Positions 7,500 through 16,773 of a stretch of DNA of 64,000 nucleotides are shown one piece after another. How positions within the stretch are numbered: the stretch's first letter is position 1; every line of letters starts with the position of its first letter. The stretch spans positions 1,375,493 through 1,439,492 of the forward strand of contig NZ_CP018192.1 of assembly GCF_001889525.1 (NCBI RefSeq), given 5' to 3'. The notes below the pieces were generated by a model. The model ran no database searches. It was not told the DNA's origin and was given only the letters and a program-made list of their open reading frames with translations. The position numbers and the translations under genes were made by a program. The DNA is from Granulibacter bethesdensis (GTDB taxonomy: Bacteria > Pseudomonadota > Alphaproteobacteria > Acetobacterales > Acetobacteraceae).

Positions 7500-8666
7500 T
7501 TACTCATCGTCATCATTGTCTGTTGTGGACGACGTCTTTTCATCGCAGACCCGCCGCACCGCCTGCCAGTCCTTGTCACTCATGGCAGACGCACCTGAGG
7601 AACTGCCCGGATTGGCATGACGTCGTACAATCGTCGCCGGATGGTCGGAGAGGAATTCAACGGAAAGAGAGTGCTCCTCCCGTTTCTCCAAAGTTTCAAA
7701 GAAATGAGCGAGACCATCGGAGCGCAACCCGGCTTTATCGAGAAACCGTATTGCCGCTTTATCGGCCCGCTCCTCCTGCCTGCGATTGTAATGAAGCCCC
7801 AGCATTTGCGTAGCCAAATCGGCGGACAGGGACCAGCTTCCGCCTGTTATAACTGTCTCCAATACACCTAAACCAACAAGCCGCACCAAAAGCTGCATGG
7901 GATCATGATAAAATACATGACCGGTTTCGTGCGCCATGACACCGGCCACTTCATCGGAATCGCGGCTGGCTTCAATCAGACCACACAATAACACAATACG
8001 TCGCCCCGGAATCGTAAAGGCATTGACTTGCGGATCATCAATAACATCCAGATGAATAGAACCATTGATCCCGGCTGCATGAGCAATTTTCTGCTCCAGT
8101 ACACGCAGTGTATGCAGCCCGGCCTTCCCGGTGCAGACACGTTTTTTAGCGATGATGCTTTCCGCAACCTGCTGACCAAGCCATTGCTCGGTATGGTCCG
8201 GGATGAAGGGTACAATCCATTCGGGCGCACGCTCGATCAGAATAAATGAGCCGAGAACACACGCAACGATACCTGTGGTTATATAGCACCACACATGCTT
8301 CGTGCTTTTGAAGCGTATTCCCAAATGCCCCAGACTGTCAGGATCATTGAGAATCAGCCGGTCAGCATATCCCCGCCGGAACAGGATGACATCGTTTTCC
8401 GGCGTTGGCTCGCTATATCTGATCGTCCGTAATTTCCATACCACTGCCGGATGACGAGACCGCTCTACAATCAATCCTGATCCCTGCACATGAACGGAGA
8501 CGTGATGCGTCTCCGCCGTGCTGCCGTCATGGTATCGCGCAGGATAAGAACGTGGCGCGATACCATTGTCTGGCTGGGAAGTGATCAGAATCCGCTGCCT
8601 CCGTCGAAGACATTCAAAAGGCCTTCGCCAGTCGCGGGTAGCGACTGTGTATTCTGGTGCAACCAC
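7500..8666 (-). CDS. M48-family membrane metallopeptidase
   Basis: Zinc peptidase. The longest frame, from a GTG at 8666, has 388 residues. A beta-rich N-terminal domain (about residues 45-115, with RYHDG and VWKLRTIRYSEP segments) precedes one membrane helix (about 130-150) and then the M48 domain. That domain holds HETGH at about 246-250, the third-ligand region ERADKAAIRFLDKAGL, and a final SDHPATIVRR signature. The start is unclear: the GTG has no ribosome site and overlaps the DUF898 gene by 82 bases. A GGAGG at 8598-8602 points instead to an ATT codon at 8591, giving 363 residues. It follows the DUF898 gene directly, so the two are probably one operon. Confidence 0.82.
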   Translation of the reverse strand: MVAPEYTVATRDWRRPFECLRRRQRILITSQPDNGIAPRSYPARYHDGSTAETHHVSVHVQGSGLIVERSRHPAVVWKLRTIRYSEPTPENDVILFRRGYADRLILNDPDSLGHLGIRFKSTKHVWCYITTGIVACVLGSFILIERAPEWIVPFIPDHTEQWLGQQVAESIIAKKRVCTGKAGLHTLRVLEQKIAHAAGINGSIHLDVIDDPQVNAFTIPGRRIVLLCGLIEASRDSDEVAGVMAHETGHVFYHDPMQLLVRLVGLGVLETVITGGSWSLSADLATQMLGLHYNRRQEERADKAAIRFLDKAGLRSDGLAHFFETLEKREEHSLSVEFLSDHPATIVRRHANPGSSSGASAMSDKDWQAVRRVCDEKTSSTTDNDDDE

Positions 8667-9748
8667 TCGGCTGGAAGCGGATTGCCTATTACCAAAGTAT
8701 GGCGCTCCAGAAACCGCATGTTCCGCTGAATAACAAATGGCAGCCCCAAGCCAAGCGTAAACAAGGTGATCAGAAAATTTCCGGTCAATTGTCCCAGCAG
8801 TTTCAGCCCGGTAACAGTGCTGAAAAAGCGAAACGATGCATAGGTGGTATTACCAATGACATGGCGAATAAAAAGAGCAATATACCAGCAGGAAATAAGC
8901 GTTGCCAGAATAAGATAAATAAACAGCGTCCCAACTCCGACAAGCGCAATCTCCGGCTCGAAATGTGGCAGCGCCTTGAACAGCGTCACGAGTGAACGCC
9001 CGTTATCGCTAAATACCCAAGGATCAGCGCCGAACGTAACCGCCAGTACATACCATGTCAGCAGAGCGATACTGAAAAACAGAACAACCATGATCAGGAA
9101 TGTGGCCAGAAAGGCTAGATAAAGCCGTCCTGCGCGCCCATAAAATGACAGGTTTTCACTGCCGAACTGGCTGTTATTGATTCGGTATTCCGTCAGTCGA
9201 ACAGCCGCCCATGGTGCCAACTGATAGAGAGTCAAAATTGTGAGCACACCATAAAGCAGTGCGTAAAATGCGTAGGTGAAAAGAGACCCGGTCATTCCGC
9301 CACGAATGCCATTCCATTCTGTTCGGCTCAGACGATATCGCTGAGCCGCATAGGGCGCACCGACAGCCAGCAGCACGACGAAAATATAGGCAGCGATGAT
9401 TGGAACAGGAACAAGAGAAGGGCTGAGCTTAGCAAGGCCATAAGCCGCAGCCCCTGTCGCCGCAATCAGCAGGATCAGCAGACCCAGCACTTTCAAAAAA
9501 CCTAAAAATAACTCGCCTCCTGTTCCGGTGTAAGTAAAACGAGTCTCTTGAAAACGACAACGCGACCATAGGTAGCGCCTCATTCTGGAAATAGCCCAGA
9601 ATCGGTAAATACCGAGTGTTACGATACTCAAAAGAAGATTGATCAGAAAAATTTTATAAAGCTCACCTGTTTTTCCGTCATACTGGAAAAAAGGTCTGGG
9701 TTTTTCTGATATGGAGGCTTGATAGTCCGTAGAGCTTTCGTTCACCAC
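8585..9748 (-). CDS. DUF898 (YjgN-like) polytopic membrane protein
   Basis: About 387 residues with roughly eight membrane helices. The N terminus carries the family hallmark: FFQYDGKTGELYKIFLINLLL, then GIYRFWAISRMRRYLW, then RFTYTGTGGELFLGF. Related segments recur later (NITYASFRFFSTVTGLKLL, TLGLGLPFVIQRNMRF), the internal repetition usual in DUF898. A GTG start at 9748 is preferred to the ATG at 9764-9766, because AAGGAG (9756-9761) is seven bases before the GTG and lies inside the longer frame. The function is unknown. Its partner is the M48 peptidase immediately downstream. Confidence 0.8.
   Translation of the reverse strand: MVNESSTDYQASISEKPRPFFQYDGKTGELYKIFLINLLLSIVTLGIYRFWAISRMRRYLWSRCRFQETRFTYTGTGGELFLGFLKVLGLLILLIAATGAAAYGLAKLSPSLVPVPIIAAYIFVVLLAVGAPYAAQRYRLSRTEWNGIRGGMTGSLFTYAFYALLYGVLTILTLYQLAPWAAVRLTEYRINNSQFGSENLSFYGRAGRLYLAFLATFLIMVVLFFSIALLTWYVLAVTFGADPWVFSDNGRSLVTLFKALPHFEPEIALVGVGTLFIYLILATLISCWYIALFIRHVIGNTTYASFRFFSTVTGLKLLGQLTGNFLITLFTLGLGLPFVIQRNMRFLERHTLVIGNPLPAEWLHQNTQSLPATGEGLLNVFDGGSGF
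8589..8602 (-). promoter_or_regulatory. ribosome binding site with probable ATT start of the M48 gene
   Basis: On the minus strand GGAGG (8598-8602) is followed by six bases and then ATT (8589-8591) in the peptidase frame. The DUF898 stop TGA (8585-8587) overlaps this position. No ATG, GTG or TTG in frame lies at a suitable distance from this site. Confidence 0.45.
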
Positions 9749-9872
9749 ACACTCTCTCCTTGCCATATCTGACCGGCTCAGGAGTGTGGAATAAAAAAAT
9801 TACTTAGGCAATATTATTGCAATTTCATGCCTATTATGATGCAAGAAAAATACACTCTGAATGATGAGAGTC

Positions 9873-9894
9873 AAAAAGGCCATTTTGCATGGCC
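9873..9894 (-). terminator. terminator downstream of panB
   Basis: Read on the minus strand: GGCCAT, a five-base loop, ATGGCC, then a run of five T. It begins 34 bases after the panB stop. It also separates the panB transcript from the DUF898 gene downstream. Confidence 0.75.
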
Positions 9895-9927
9895 AGGGAA
9901 TGATAGTTCTTTGCTTACACAAGATCG

Positions 9928-10749
9928 CTATCGTGACAGAGTATAACAATGCTCCATCGCCGGGAAGCGCCGTGTGCGTACATCATCCGCATAACAGGCA
10001 GCTGCCTCCGCCACTGTCATCGCCAACTCGGCATAGCGTTTCACGAAACGAGGCTGGAACGAACCATATAACCCCAGCATGTCATCGGTCACCAGAACCT
10101 GACCGTCGCAATGTGGCGAGGCCCCGATCCCGATGATGGGAACCGCAACCGAGCGTGTGATTCCGGCGGCAACCGGTTCCAGCGTGCCTTCCAGAACGAT
10201 CATGAATGCCCCTGCTTCCGCCACAGCCATGCCGTCAGCCAGAACACGGGCCGCACTGTCCTCTGTGCGACCGGTGGCACGATAACCACCTTCCATCAGT
10301 GTATCCTGCGGCATCAACCCGACATGACCGCAAACCGGAATGCCCCTGGCTGTGAGGAAAGCGATGGTCTCCGCCATCTCCTGTCCCCCTTCCAGCTTGA
10401 CGGCCCCTGCCCCCGTTTCGGCCAGAAGTCGTGCGGCGTTACGGTAAGCCTGCTCGGGACTTTCCCGATATGTCCCCCATGGCAGATCAACAATGACACA
10501 GGCCCGGCTGGACCCGCGCACCACCGCCGCGGCATGGGCAATCATCATATCCAGCGTCACCGGCAGGGTCGTCTCAAACCCATAAATCACCATGCCGAGA
10601 CTGTCACCCACCAGCAGCACATCGACATGCGGATCAAGATGCCCGGCCATCGGCGCAGTATAGGCGGTCAGGGCCACGATCGGCGTGCCGCCCTTACGGG
10701 CGCGCAGTGCCGGAACGCTGATACGTCCTGACCGTACTACACTGCTCAT
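9928..10749 (-). CDS. panB: 3-methyl-2-oxobutanoate hydroxymethyltransferase
   Basis: First committed step of pantothenate synthesis: transfers a hydroxymethyl group from methylene-tetrahydrofolate to alpha-ketoisovalerate, giving ketopantoate. It has 273 residues from ATG 10749, chosen because AGGA precedes it and the residues match the usual PanB N terminus. The motifs read in order: [23 protein letters not shown] (metal-binding Asp), [21 protein letters not shown], and GHVGLMPQ. Its start lies 11 bases beyond the serS stop, and its Shine-Dalgarno overlaps that stop, so the two are likely cotranscribed. A terminator follows. Confidence 0.95.
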   Translation of the reverse strand: MSSVVRSGRISVPALRARKGGTPIVALTAYTAPMAGHLDPHVDVLLVGDSLGMVIYGFETTLPVTLDMMIAHAAAVVRGSSRACVIVDLPWGTYRESPEQAYRNAARLLAETGAGAVKLEGGQEMAETIAFLTARGIPVCGHVGLMPQDTLMEGGYRATGRTEDSAARVLADGMAVAEAGAFMIVLEGTLEPVAAGITRSVAVPIIGIGASPHCDGQVLVTDDMLGLYGSFQPRFVKRYAELAMTVAEAAACYADDVRTRRFPAMEHCYTLSR

Positions 10750-10759
10750 GACGATATCC

Positions 10760-12031
10760 TCACGCGGAAATACGTTCCAGCCCGCCCATATAGGGACGCA
10801 GAACGGCAGGCACATCAATGCTGCCATCCTCGCGCTGACAGGTCTCCATCACAGCGATCAGGGCACGGCCGACGGCCACACCGGAACCATTGAGCGTATG
10901 CGGAACCCCCGCCACCTTCCCATCCGCACCACGATAACGGGCGTTCATGCGGCGCGCCTGAAAATCGCGGCAGTTGGAGCAGGAGCTGATTTCCCGCCAT
11001 GCTTGCTGCCCCGGCAACCAGACCTCCAGATCATAGGTCCGTGCTGCCGAGAAACCGGTATCGCCCGAGCATAAAAAAACACGCCGATATGCAAGGCCGA
11101 GATTTTCCAGCACCGTCTCGGCACAGCGCGTCATACGCTCATGCTCGGCATCGCTGTCCTCCGGCCGGGTGATGCAAACCATTTCGACTTTATGGAACTG
11201 GTGTTGACGCAGCATGCCACGTGTGTCCCGTCCTGCGCTGCCTGCCTCACTACGGAAGCAGTCAGTCAGTGCGGTCATGCGCATTGGCAGGCTGGCTTCA
11301 TCAACCACACTGTCTGCCACAAGATTGGTCAGAGGCACCTCGGCGGTCGGAATCAGCCAGCGCCCATCGGTGGTGCGGAACAGATCCTCGGTGAATTTCG
11401 GAAGCTGGCCGGTGCCGTATGCCGTTGCGTCATTCACCAGAGCCGGTACCTGCATTTCGGTAAAGCCATGCTCCGTGCTGTGCAGATCGAGCATATACTG
11501 GCCCAGAGCCCGTTCCAGCCTTGCCAGAGCACCGCGCAGCACGACAAAACGTGCGCCTGAAAGTTTTGCCGCGGCATCGAACAGCATCATGCCCAGCGTC
11601 TCGCCCAGTTCGAAATGCTGGCGTGCGGGGAACGGGAAGGAAATCGGCTCACCGACCTGTTTCAGAATGACGTTGGCACTCTCATCGGGGCCAGTGGGAA
11701 CTTCGGCATCCAGGCTATTGGGAAGACGCTCCAGCAGGCTTTTCTGCTCCGCATCCAGCGATGCGCTCCGTGCCTCCAGCGCCTCCATCTCATCACGCAG
11801 GGCGACAGCGGTCGCCTCCAGCATGGAAGTATCAATCCCCTGGCGCTTGCCCTGTCCGATCTCTTTGGCCAATGCGTTGCGGCGCGCCTGATATTCCTGC
11901 AACCGGGTCTGGGCTACGCGGCGATCGGCATCCAGCGCCAGCAGGCTGGATGCGGAGGCAGGCAGGCCACGGCGGCCCAACGCCGCATCGAAAGCGGCGG
12001 GATCGGCTCGTAAAGCGCGAATATCGTGCAT
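10760..12031 (-). CDS. serS: serine--tRNA ligase
   Basis: Class II aminoacyl-tRNA synthetase charging tRNA-Ser in the cytoplasm. It has 423 residues from ATG 12031; GGAGG lies four bases upstream, and the first residues [11 protein letters not shown] match the family. The N-terminal third is the long antiparallel coiled-coil arm that grips the tRNA variable loop (about residues 30-105). Class II motif 2 is visible as [21 protein letters not shown], and motif 3 as [29 protein letters not shown] contributes to serine binding. panB follows. Confidence 0.97.
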   Translation of the reverse strand: MHDIRALRADPAAFDAALGRRGLPASASSLLALDADRRVAQTRLQEYQARRNALAKEIGQGKRQGIDTSMLEATAVALRDEMEALEARSASLDAEQKSLLERLPNSLDAEVPTGPDESANVILKQVGEPISFPFPARQHFELGETLGMMLFDAAAKLSGARFVVLRGALARLERALGQYMLDLHSTEHGFTEMQVPALVNDATAYGTGQLPKFTEDLFRTTDGRWLIPTAEVPLTNLVADSVVDEASLPMRMTALTDCFRSEAGSAGRDTRGMLRQHQFHKVEMVCITRPEDSDAEHERMTRCAETVLENLGLAYRRVFLCSGDTGFSAARTYDLEVWLPGQQAWREISSCSNCRDFQARRMNARYRGADGKVAGVPHTLNGSGVAVGRALIAVMETCQREDGSIDVPAVLRPYMGGLERISA

Positions 12032-12143
12032 CTTGCCTCCAAATGGTCGTTCCGGTCCGGATAGCTTTCTGGCCTGCTCCCGGTCCGGCATCACTGAATA
12101 AAATCCGGGTATCCGTGCTTATAGCGGAGAGCCTGTCCCGCCG

Positions 12144-12950
12144 TTAATCCCCGCCTTCATCATTCTCCGATGTGGCTCGTTTCGGGGCGACAATGCGCGC
12201 AGCAATGATCGACACCTCATAGAGTGCCACCAGAGGCAAGGCGAGGCCGATCATGGTAATGGCATCGGGCGGTGCCAGCACTGCCGCAATTGCGAACATA
12301 GCAACAATTGCATAGCGGCGCTTGGCGACCAGAGACTGCGCGCTGACCAAGCCGACCCTTGCCAGCAGGGACAGCCCGACCGGTAACTGGAATGCGATGC
12401 CAAAAGCGAGGATCAGCTTCATCACCAGCGTCAGATATTCCCCGATTTTCGGCTGCAACTCGATCGGGATGCCACCCCCACCATCTGGTGTGGAAAAATG
12501 CAGAAAAAACCGCCATGCTGCCGGGAAAATGGCGAAATAAGCCAGCGACGCCCCCATGACGAACAGCACCGGTGTCGCAATCAGAAAGGGCAGAAAAGCC
12601 CTTTTCTCCCTGCGATACAGGCCGGGTGCGACAAACATCCAGACCTGTGACGCGATGATCGGAAAAGACAGGAAGGCGGCACCGAAAATACCAACCTTCA
12701 TGTAGGTGAAAAAACCCTCGGTCAGGGCCGTATAGATAAAGCGTGGATTGGCCACCCCCCGATCCTTGAGCGCATCCGCCAGCGGCTTGGCCAACCAGAA
12801 ATAAATCGTGTCGGAAAACCAGTAGCACAGCGCGAAACACAGCCCGAATGCCGCCACAGACCAGAGCAGCCTGCGACGCAGTTCCAGCAGATGCTCCAGT
12901 AACGGCATCGGCTTGTCATCAATCATGTCGTCTTGTGTGTGCGCTGCCAC
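12144..12950 (-). CDS. tatC: twin-arginine translocase subunit TatC
   Basis: Core receptor of the Tat pathway that exports folded proteins; six membrane helices. It has 268 residues from the GTG at 12950; an ATG at 12926 is an alternative, and neither has a strong ribosome site. The family motifs are clear: PLLEHLLELRRRLLWS at the cytoplasmic N terminus, GFFTYMKVGIFGAAFLSFP, and the PGLYRREKRAFLPF loop, whose conserved Glu contacts signal peptides. tatB is upstream, 84 bases away, and serS is downstream. No tatA gene is present in this locus. Confidence 0.96.
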   Translation of the reverse strand: MAAHTQDDMIDDKPMPLLEHLLELRRRLLWSVAAFGLCFALCYWFSDTIYFWLAKPLADALKDRGVANPRFIYTALTEGFFTYMKVGIFGAAFLSFPIIASQVWMFVAPGLYRREKRAFLPFLIATPVLFVMGASLAYFAIFPAAWRFFLHFSTPDGGGGIPIELQPKIGEYLTLVMKLILAFGIAFQLPVGLSLLARVGLVSAQSLVAKRRYAIVAMFAIAAVLAPPDAITMIGLALPLVALYEVSIIAARIVAPKRATSENDEGGD

Positions 12951-13034
12951 CAGACTTCAACTTTCACTACAGAATATCATCACACTCACGGACATAACCG
13001 GAGCCGGTCTGCGGAGCCATACGTTGTTCAACCC

Positions 13035-13568
13035 TTACCCCTGATCGGCAGGCGGGATGAAGGCGGGAGCGCGGCGGGCGGAACGGAATGCCTCCCCCGG
13101 CGGAATAAAAGCCGGCGCCGTCGCTGCACGACGGGCGGTTTCCGAAGAAACGGTTTTCTCCATCGTCCATTCCGATGCCATATGACTCTTATCCATGGCC
13201 GACAAGGAATGGAATGGCCGTTCCTCGACCATATGGGCCTCATCACCACCCATAATCATCGGAGCAGGCGATGGTGCCATCGGATTGTTATCAAAGGTGG
13301 AGCGCATCGACCCATCCGGGTCCAGCGTGCGGCTCAATTGCTGACGGAGATTAACGCCACGCAGATCGTTGAAGGTCTCCCGCACCTCACCGAGATCGGC
13401 TTCCTTCATCATCTGATCCATCTGCCCCTGAAACTCGGCAGCCATGGAACGCGCCTTGCGGACCATACGTGCGACACCACGCATGGCGCCCGGAATATCC
13501 TTCGGGCCAATGACCACCAGCGCGACAACGCCGATCACGGCGATCTCGGACCATGCAAAATCAAACAT
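13035..13568 (-). CDS. tatB: Sec-independent translocase subunit TatB
   Basis: Partner of TatC in twin-arginine signal recognition. It has 177 residues. It begins MFDFAWSEIAVIGVVALVVIGPKDIP: a single membrane helix with a polar Glu at residue 8 and the Gly-Pro hinge, features that separate TatB from TatA. An amphipathic helix rich in Arg/Lys and Met follows (about 25-75). The rest, to residue 177, is low-complexity, with two related FIPP-containing segments near the end. The start overlaps the scpB stop by eight bases, indicating coupling to scpAB. Confidence 0.9.
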   Translation of the reverse strand: MFDFAWSEIAVIGVVALVVIGPKDIPGAMRGVARMVRKARSMAAEFQGQMDQMMKEADLGEVRETFNDLRGVNLRQQLSRTLDPDGSMRSTFDNNPMAPSPAPMIMGGDEAHMVEERPFHSLSAMDKSHMASEWTMEKTVSSETARRAATAPAFIPPGEAFRSARRAPAFIPPADQG

Positions 13569-14214
13569 CGCCCGGTGATCCTTCCACCCGGATTTCTATA
13601 GGCGTACTCTCTACAGAGTTTTCTTCATCCTCAGGCATCATCTCGGACTCTGCATCAGAGAAAATGCCTGGATGGGGCGATAGTCTTTCCTGTCCGGCAC
13701 CATCGGTCAGCAATTCCTCCCGCTTCGGCAGATCGGTCAGGGATGCCAGACCGAACTGCTCCAAAAAGCGTGGTGTAGTACCCCACAGGCTGGGCCGTCC
13801 CGGCACTTCCTTGCGCCCACGCGGAGTGATCAGCCCGGCTTCCAGCAATGTATCCAGCGTGGACTGGCTGAGCGTGGCACCACGGATTTCCTCGACCTCG
13901 CCCCGTGTGACAGGCTGATGATAAGCAATGACAGCCAGCGTTTCCATCGCAACACGGGGCAACCGCCTTGGCACCTCCACTACCCGACGCAGAGCATTGG
14001 CAAGATCCGGCGCCGTGCGGAACTGCCATCCCCCGGCGATTTCGTGCAGCTCAATCCCTCGCCCTGTATAACGCTGACGCAGTAATGGCAGGATCATCTC
14101 CGCATCAGCCCCGACCGGCAAGGCATGGGCCAGCGCGGTGACGGAAACCGGGCCGGCACTGGCGAAGATCACAGCTTCCGCAAGCCTGAGATAATGCTCC
14201 AACTCATCGTTCAT
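13561..14214 (-). CDS. scpB: segregation and condensation protein B
   Basis: Winged-helix kleisin-associated subunit of the SMC-ScpAB condensin complex in chromosome segregation. It has 217 residues. The usual ScpB core is visible: LRLAEAVIFASAGPVS, GWQFRTAPDLA, LPRVAMETLAVIAYHQPVTRGEVEEIRG, and LWGTTPRFLEQFGL. The C-terminal 45 residues are acidic and variable. The start overlaps the scpA stop by four bases (ATGA), and its own stop overlaps tatB, so scpA, scpB and tatB are tightly packed. Confidence 0.94.
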   Translation of the reverse strand: MNDELEHYLRLAEAVIFASAGPVSVTALAHALPVGADAEMILPLLRQRYTGRGIELHEIAGGWQFRTAPDLANALRRVVEVPRRLPRVAMETLAVIAYHQPVTRGEVEEIRGATLSQSTLDTLLEAGLITPRGRKEVPGRPSLWGTTPRFLEQFGLASLTDLPKREELLTDGAGQERLSPHPGIFSDAESEMMPEDEENSVESTPIEIRVEGSPGDV

Positions 14215-15011
14215 GACTGGTTGCTTTCCGCCTCTTCCGGAGTGTCTTCAGCCATTTGCCCATCGCCACGCAAGAGGATCGGCCCGAACGGCGCCTCCTG
14301 CCGCAGGCGTACTGTGCCATGGCGCGCCATTTCCAGCCCGGCAATCAAGGTGCTGGCCAGAGCGGCCTTTCGTTCCAGCGGACTCAGCAGCTCCTGGGGT
14401 ATAAATTGCTCCAGACTGGTCCAGTCCGGCAGGCTTCCCACCAGCTTTTCCAAACGACCCAGCGCATCCTTGACACTCCAGAAGGACACCGGTTTAGGCC
14501 GGTAAATACGCCGCCTGCCGCCACGGCGCCTTGCCGAGAGATAGGCACCCACCAACCCGGCCACATCCAGTTTCAGCCGGGAGCGATCATAGTCTGTAAA
14601 ATTCTCCGGGGTGCCACGGATGAACACCTCCTGTCCGACCTGCGGACGGCCTGCCAGCCAGGCTGCCAGCCGCTGCATGGCTTGCAGATGGGCCAGACGC
14701 TCGGCCAGAGCCTCTCCCGCCAACTCGCCTTCCTCCGCCTCGGCAGGAGACGCTGGAAGAAGAAGGCGGGATTTCAGCCAGGTCAGCCAGGCCGCCATGA
14801 CCAGCCAATCGGCTGCCAGTTCCAGCCGGACCACACGTGCGCCTTCGACCACGGCCAGAAACTGCTCGACCAGAGACAGGATCGAGATCGTTGCCAGATC
14901 GACTTTCTGCCCGCGTGCCAGTTCCAGCAGCAGATCGAGCGGCCCCTCGAACCCCTCCAGCCGCAGCAGCAGCGCGCCATCCTGCGGTTCCGGCATCTCA
15001 GCCATCATCAT
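14211..15011 (-). CDS. scpA: segregation and condensation protein A
   Basis: Kleisin subunit that bridges the SMC heads. It has 266 residues from the triple ATG at 15011-15005; the frame is open to 15038, but those residues do not resemble ScpA. The N terminus shows the diagnostic LEGFEGPLDLLLELARGQKVDLATISI, followed by VMAAWLTWLKSRLLLP. The C terminus has a winged-helix-like segment, RKAALASTLIAGLEMARHGTVRLRQ. It starts inside the end of the upstream M50 protease gene, so it is probably in the same operon. Confidence 0.93.
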   Translation of the reverse strand: MMMAEMPEPQDGALLLRLEGFEGPLDLLLELARGQKVDLATISILSLVEQFLAVVEGARVVRLELAADWLVMAAWLTWLKSRLLLPASPAEAEEGELAGEALAERLAHLQAMQRLAAWLAGRPQVGQEVFIRGTPENFTDYDRSRLKLDVAGLVGAYLSARRRGGRRRIYRPKPVSFWSVKDALGRLEKLVGSLPDWTSLEQFIPQELLSPLERKAALASTLIAGLEMARHGTVRLRQEAPFGPILLRGDGQMAEDTPEEAESNQS

Positions 15012-15693
15012 GGCCCGCCAGACGCAGGACGAGGCCAACCGCAGGCCGCAGCATCCGGTCCATCAGCCACCGAACCGGATCAAGGTCCATTCCCAGATGA
15101 TGCCCCAGCCATGGCAGCAGCATTACGATCATGAGGACCGGCAGAACGCCGTAGCGATCAAGTCTGACCCAGTGCATCGCCACCCGTGCCGGCAACACGG
15201 CGGCGACGATCCGGCTACCATCTAGCGGAGGGATCGGGATCAGGTTGAACAGACCAAGCGCAAGATTAAACAGGATGAAATCGAACAGCCCATCCATCAC
15301 CCACTGACTGGCCTGCGCCGGCATCAACGGCAGCAAGTGCAGCCCCAGCCCGCCCAGCCATGCCAGCAAGAAATTCATCCCCGGCCCTGCCGCCGCAACC
15401 ACCCCCATCCCCTGTAACGGGTGACGGAACCGCATCACATTGACCGGCACAGGCTTCGCCCAGCCGAAAATGAACCCCGGATGACCGGTTGCAATCAACT
15501 GCCCGAGCACCATAAGACCAGGAATGACGATGCTGCCCATCGGATCGATATGCCGCAACGGGTTGAGTGATAACCTGCCCTGCTCCCGCGCCGTGGGGTC
15601 ACCCAGCGCAAAGGCTGCAAACCCGTGCGCGGCTTCGTGCAGTGTGATGGCAAAAACCGCCGGGATCAGCGAGAGTAGAAGATGCGATAGCAT
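14998..15693 (-). CDS. site-2 protease family (M50) intramembrane metallopeptidase
   Basis: A 231-residue membrane zinc peptidase of the short, PDZ-less class common in alphaproteobacteria. HEAAH is at residues 19-23 in the first hydrophobic segment, and the second metal-site motif, NLIPIPPLDGSR, lies about two thirds along. About six hydrophobic segments are visible. Substrates are unknown for this subgroup. It sits between nagZ and scpA, an arrangement I associate with alphaproteobacterial genomes, and scpA begins within its last codons. Confidence 0.88.
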   Translation of the reverse strand: MLSHLLLSLIPAVFAITLHEAAHGFAAFALGDPTAREQGRLSLNPLRHIDPMGSIVIPGLMVLGQLIATGHPGFIFGWAKPVPVNVMRFRHPLQGMGVVAAAGPGMNFLLAWLGGLGLHLLPLMPAQASQWVMDGLFDFILFNLALGLFNLIPIPPLDGSRIVAAVLPARVAMHWVRLDRYGVLPVLMIVMLLPWLGHHLGMDLDPVRWLMDRMLRPAVGLVLRLAGHDDG

Positions 15694-15717
15694 TGGGTGT
15701 AATCCGTCCGGCTGAAA

Positions 15718-16764
15718 TCAGGCCGGGTGATGGCCTTCAGTCGGGTCTTTGGCGCGGATACCATCTTCCAGCAAGCCCAGTCGCTCTCTTTCCTGTGCCA
15801 GAGACTCCCCATCCGCGATGCTGATGGAAGCAACAGGCCGGGCAGCCAGCAGGGCATGAGCCTGATCCGTCAGGGACGGACAGCCTTCCAGAACCGCCTG
15901 TGTCTCCGCCTTCACGCCGGTGCAATGCAGTACCACGTCACATCCGGCTGCCAGTGTCTGACGGGTGAGAGAAACAGGATCACCACTCAGTGCCTTCATG
16001 GCGATATCATCGGAAACCAGCAGACCATTAAAACCGATGCGTTGCCGGATGATCTGCCCGATCACCACGGGAGATAATGTGGCCGGGCGGAGCCGGTCCC
16101 ACGCTTCATAGAGAATATGCGCTGTCATCGCCCAGACGGGGAGGCCCACAAAACGCGCGGCATTGCAGGTGAAAGGCTCCAATTCCGCAGGAAGTTCATC
16201 AGGAACGACCGGCAATTCCAGATGACTATCAGCATGCGCGCGGCCATGACCCGGCACATGCTTCATCACAGGGCGCATGCCAGCCGCCAGCAGCCCTTCC
16301 ATTACCGCCCCGCCCAACAGCGTGACCGTGCCGGGATCGGTGCCGTAAGCGCGATCCCCCACAATGTCATGGGCGCCCGGCACCAGCAGATCGAGCACCG
16401 GGGCACAGACCGCATCGAACCCCACTCCCGCACAGTCCAGCCCGATCAGTGCCCCGGTCAACCAGGCGGCACGCAACCCGGCTTCCTTATCTGCTTCATA
16501 TAGACGGCCAATGACAGCAGCAGGCGGATGGGATCGCCAGTGAGGAGGCCGCAGCCGCGCCACACGCCCACCTTCCTGATCCACCAGCAAGGCTGCCTCC
16601 GAAGGCAGAATGGAACGCAGCCTTGCCGTCAGGGCCTTCAGCTGGGCAGGATCGCTGATATTGCGACGAAACAGGATGACACCGGCGGGACGCTGCGTGT
16701 GCAGCATGGCTTCCTCAGCCGGCGTGAGACTCAGGCCGGACAGGCCGATGATCGCAGCTTTCAT
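15718..16764 (-). CDS. nagZ: beta-N-acetylhexosaminidase NagZ (GH3)
   Basis: Cytoplasmic glycoside hydrolase family 3 enzyme that removes N-acetylglucosamine from muropeptides during cell-wall recycling. It has 348 residues. The family signature KHVPGHGRAHADSHLELPVV-type loop carries the Asp/His general acid-base dyad, and VSDDIAMKAL carries the catalytic nucleophile Asp. The substrate loop RVARLRPPHW is also present. There is no signal peptide, as expected for a cytosolic enzyme. The SPOR-domain gene is directly upstream and the M50 protease gene follows. Confidence 0.94.
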   Translation of the reverse strand: MKAAIIGLSGLSLTPAEEAMLHTQRPAGVILFRRNISDPAQLKALTARLRSILPSEAALLVDQEGGRVARLRPPHWRSHPPAAVIGRLYEADKEAGLRAAWLTGALIGLDCAGVGFDAVCAPVLDLLVPGAHDIVGDRAYGTDPGTVTLLGGAVMEGLLAAGMRPVMKHVPGHGRAHADSHLELPVVPDELPAELEPFTCNAARFVGLPVWAMTAHILYEAWDRLRPATLSPVVIGQIIRQRIGFNGLLVSDDIAMKALSGDPVSLTRQTLAAGCDVVLHCTGVKAETQAVLEGCPSLTDQAHALLAARPVASISIADGESLAQERERLGLLEDGIRAKDPTEGHHPA

Positions 16765-16773
16765 ATCCCTGCC

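Noticed and set aside
13035-13568. The Tat gene as TatA rather than TatB
   Set aside because: The Glu near residue 8, the length of 177 residues and the Met/Arg-rich amphipathic helix fit TatB.
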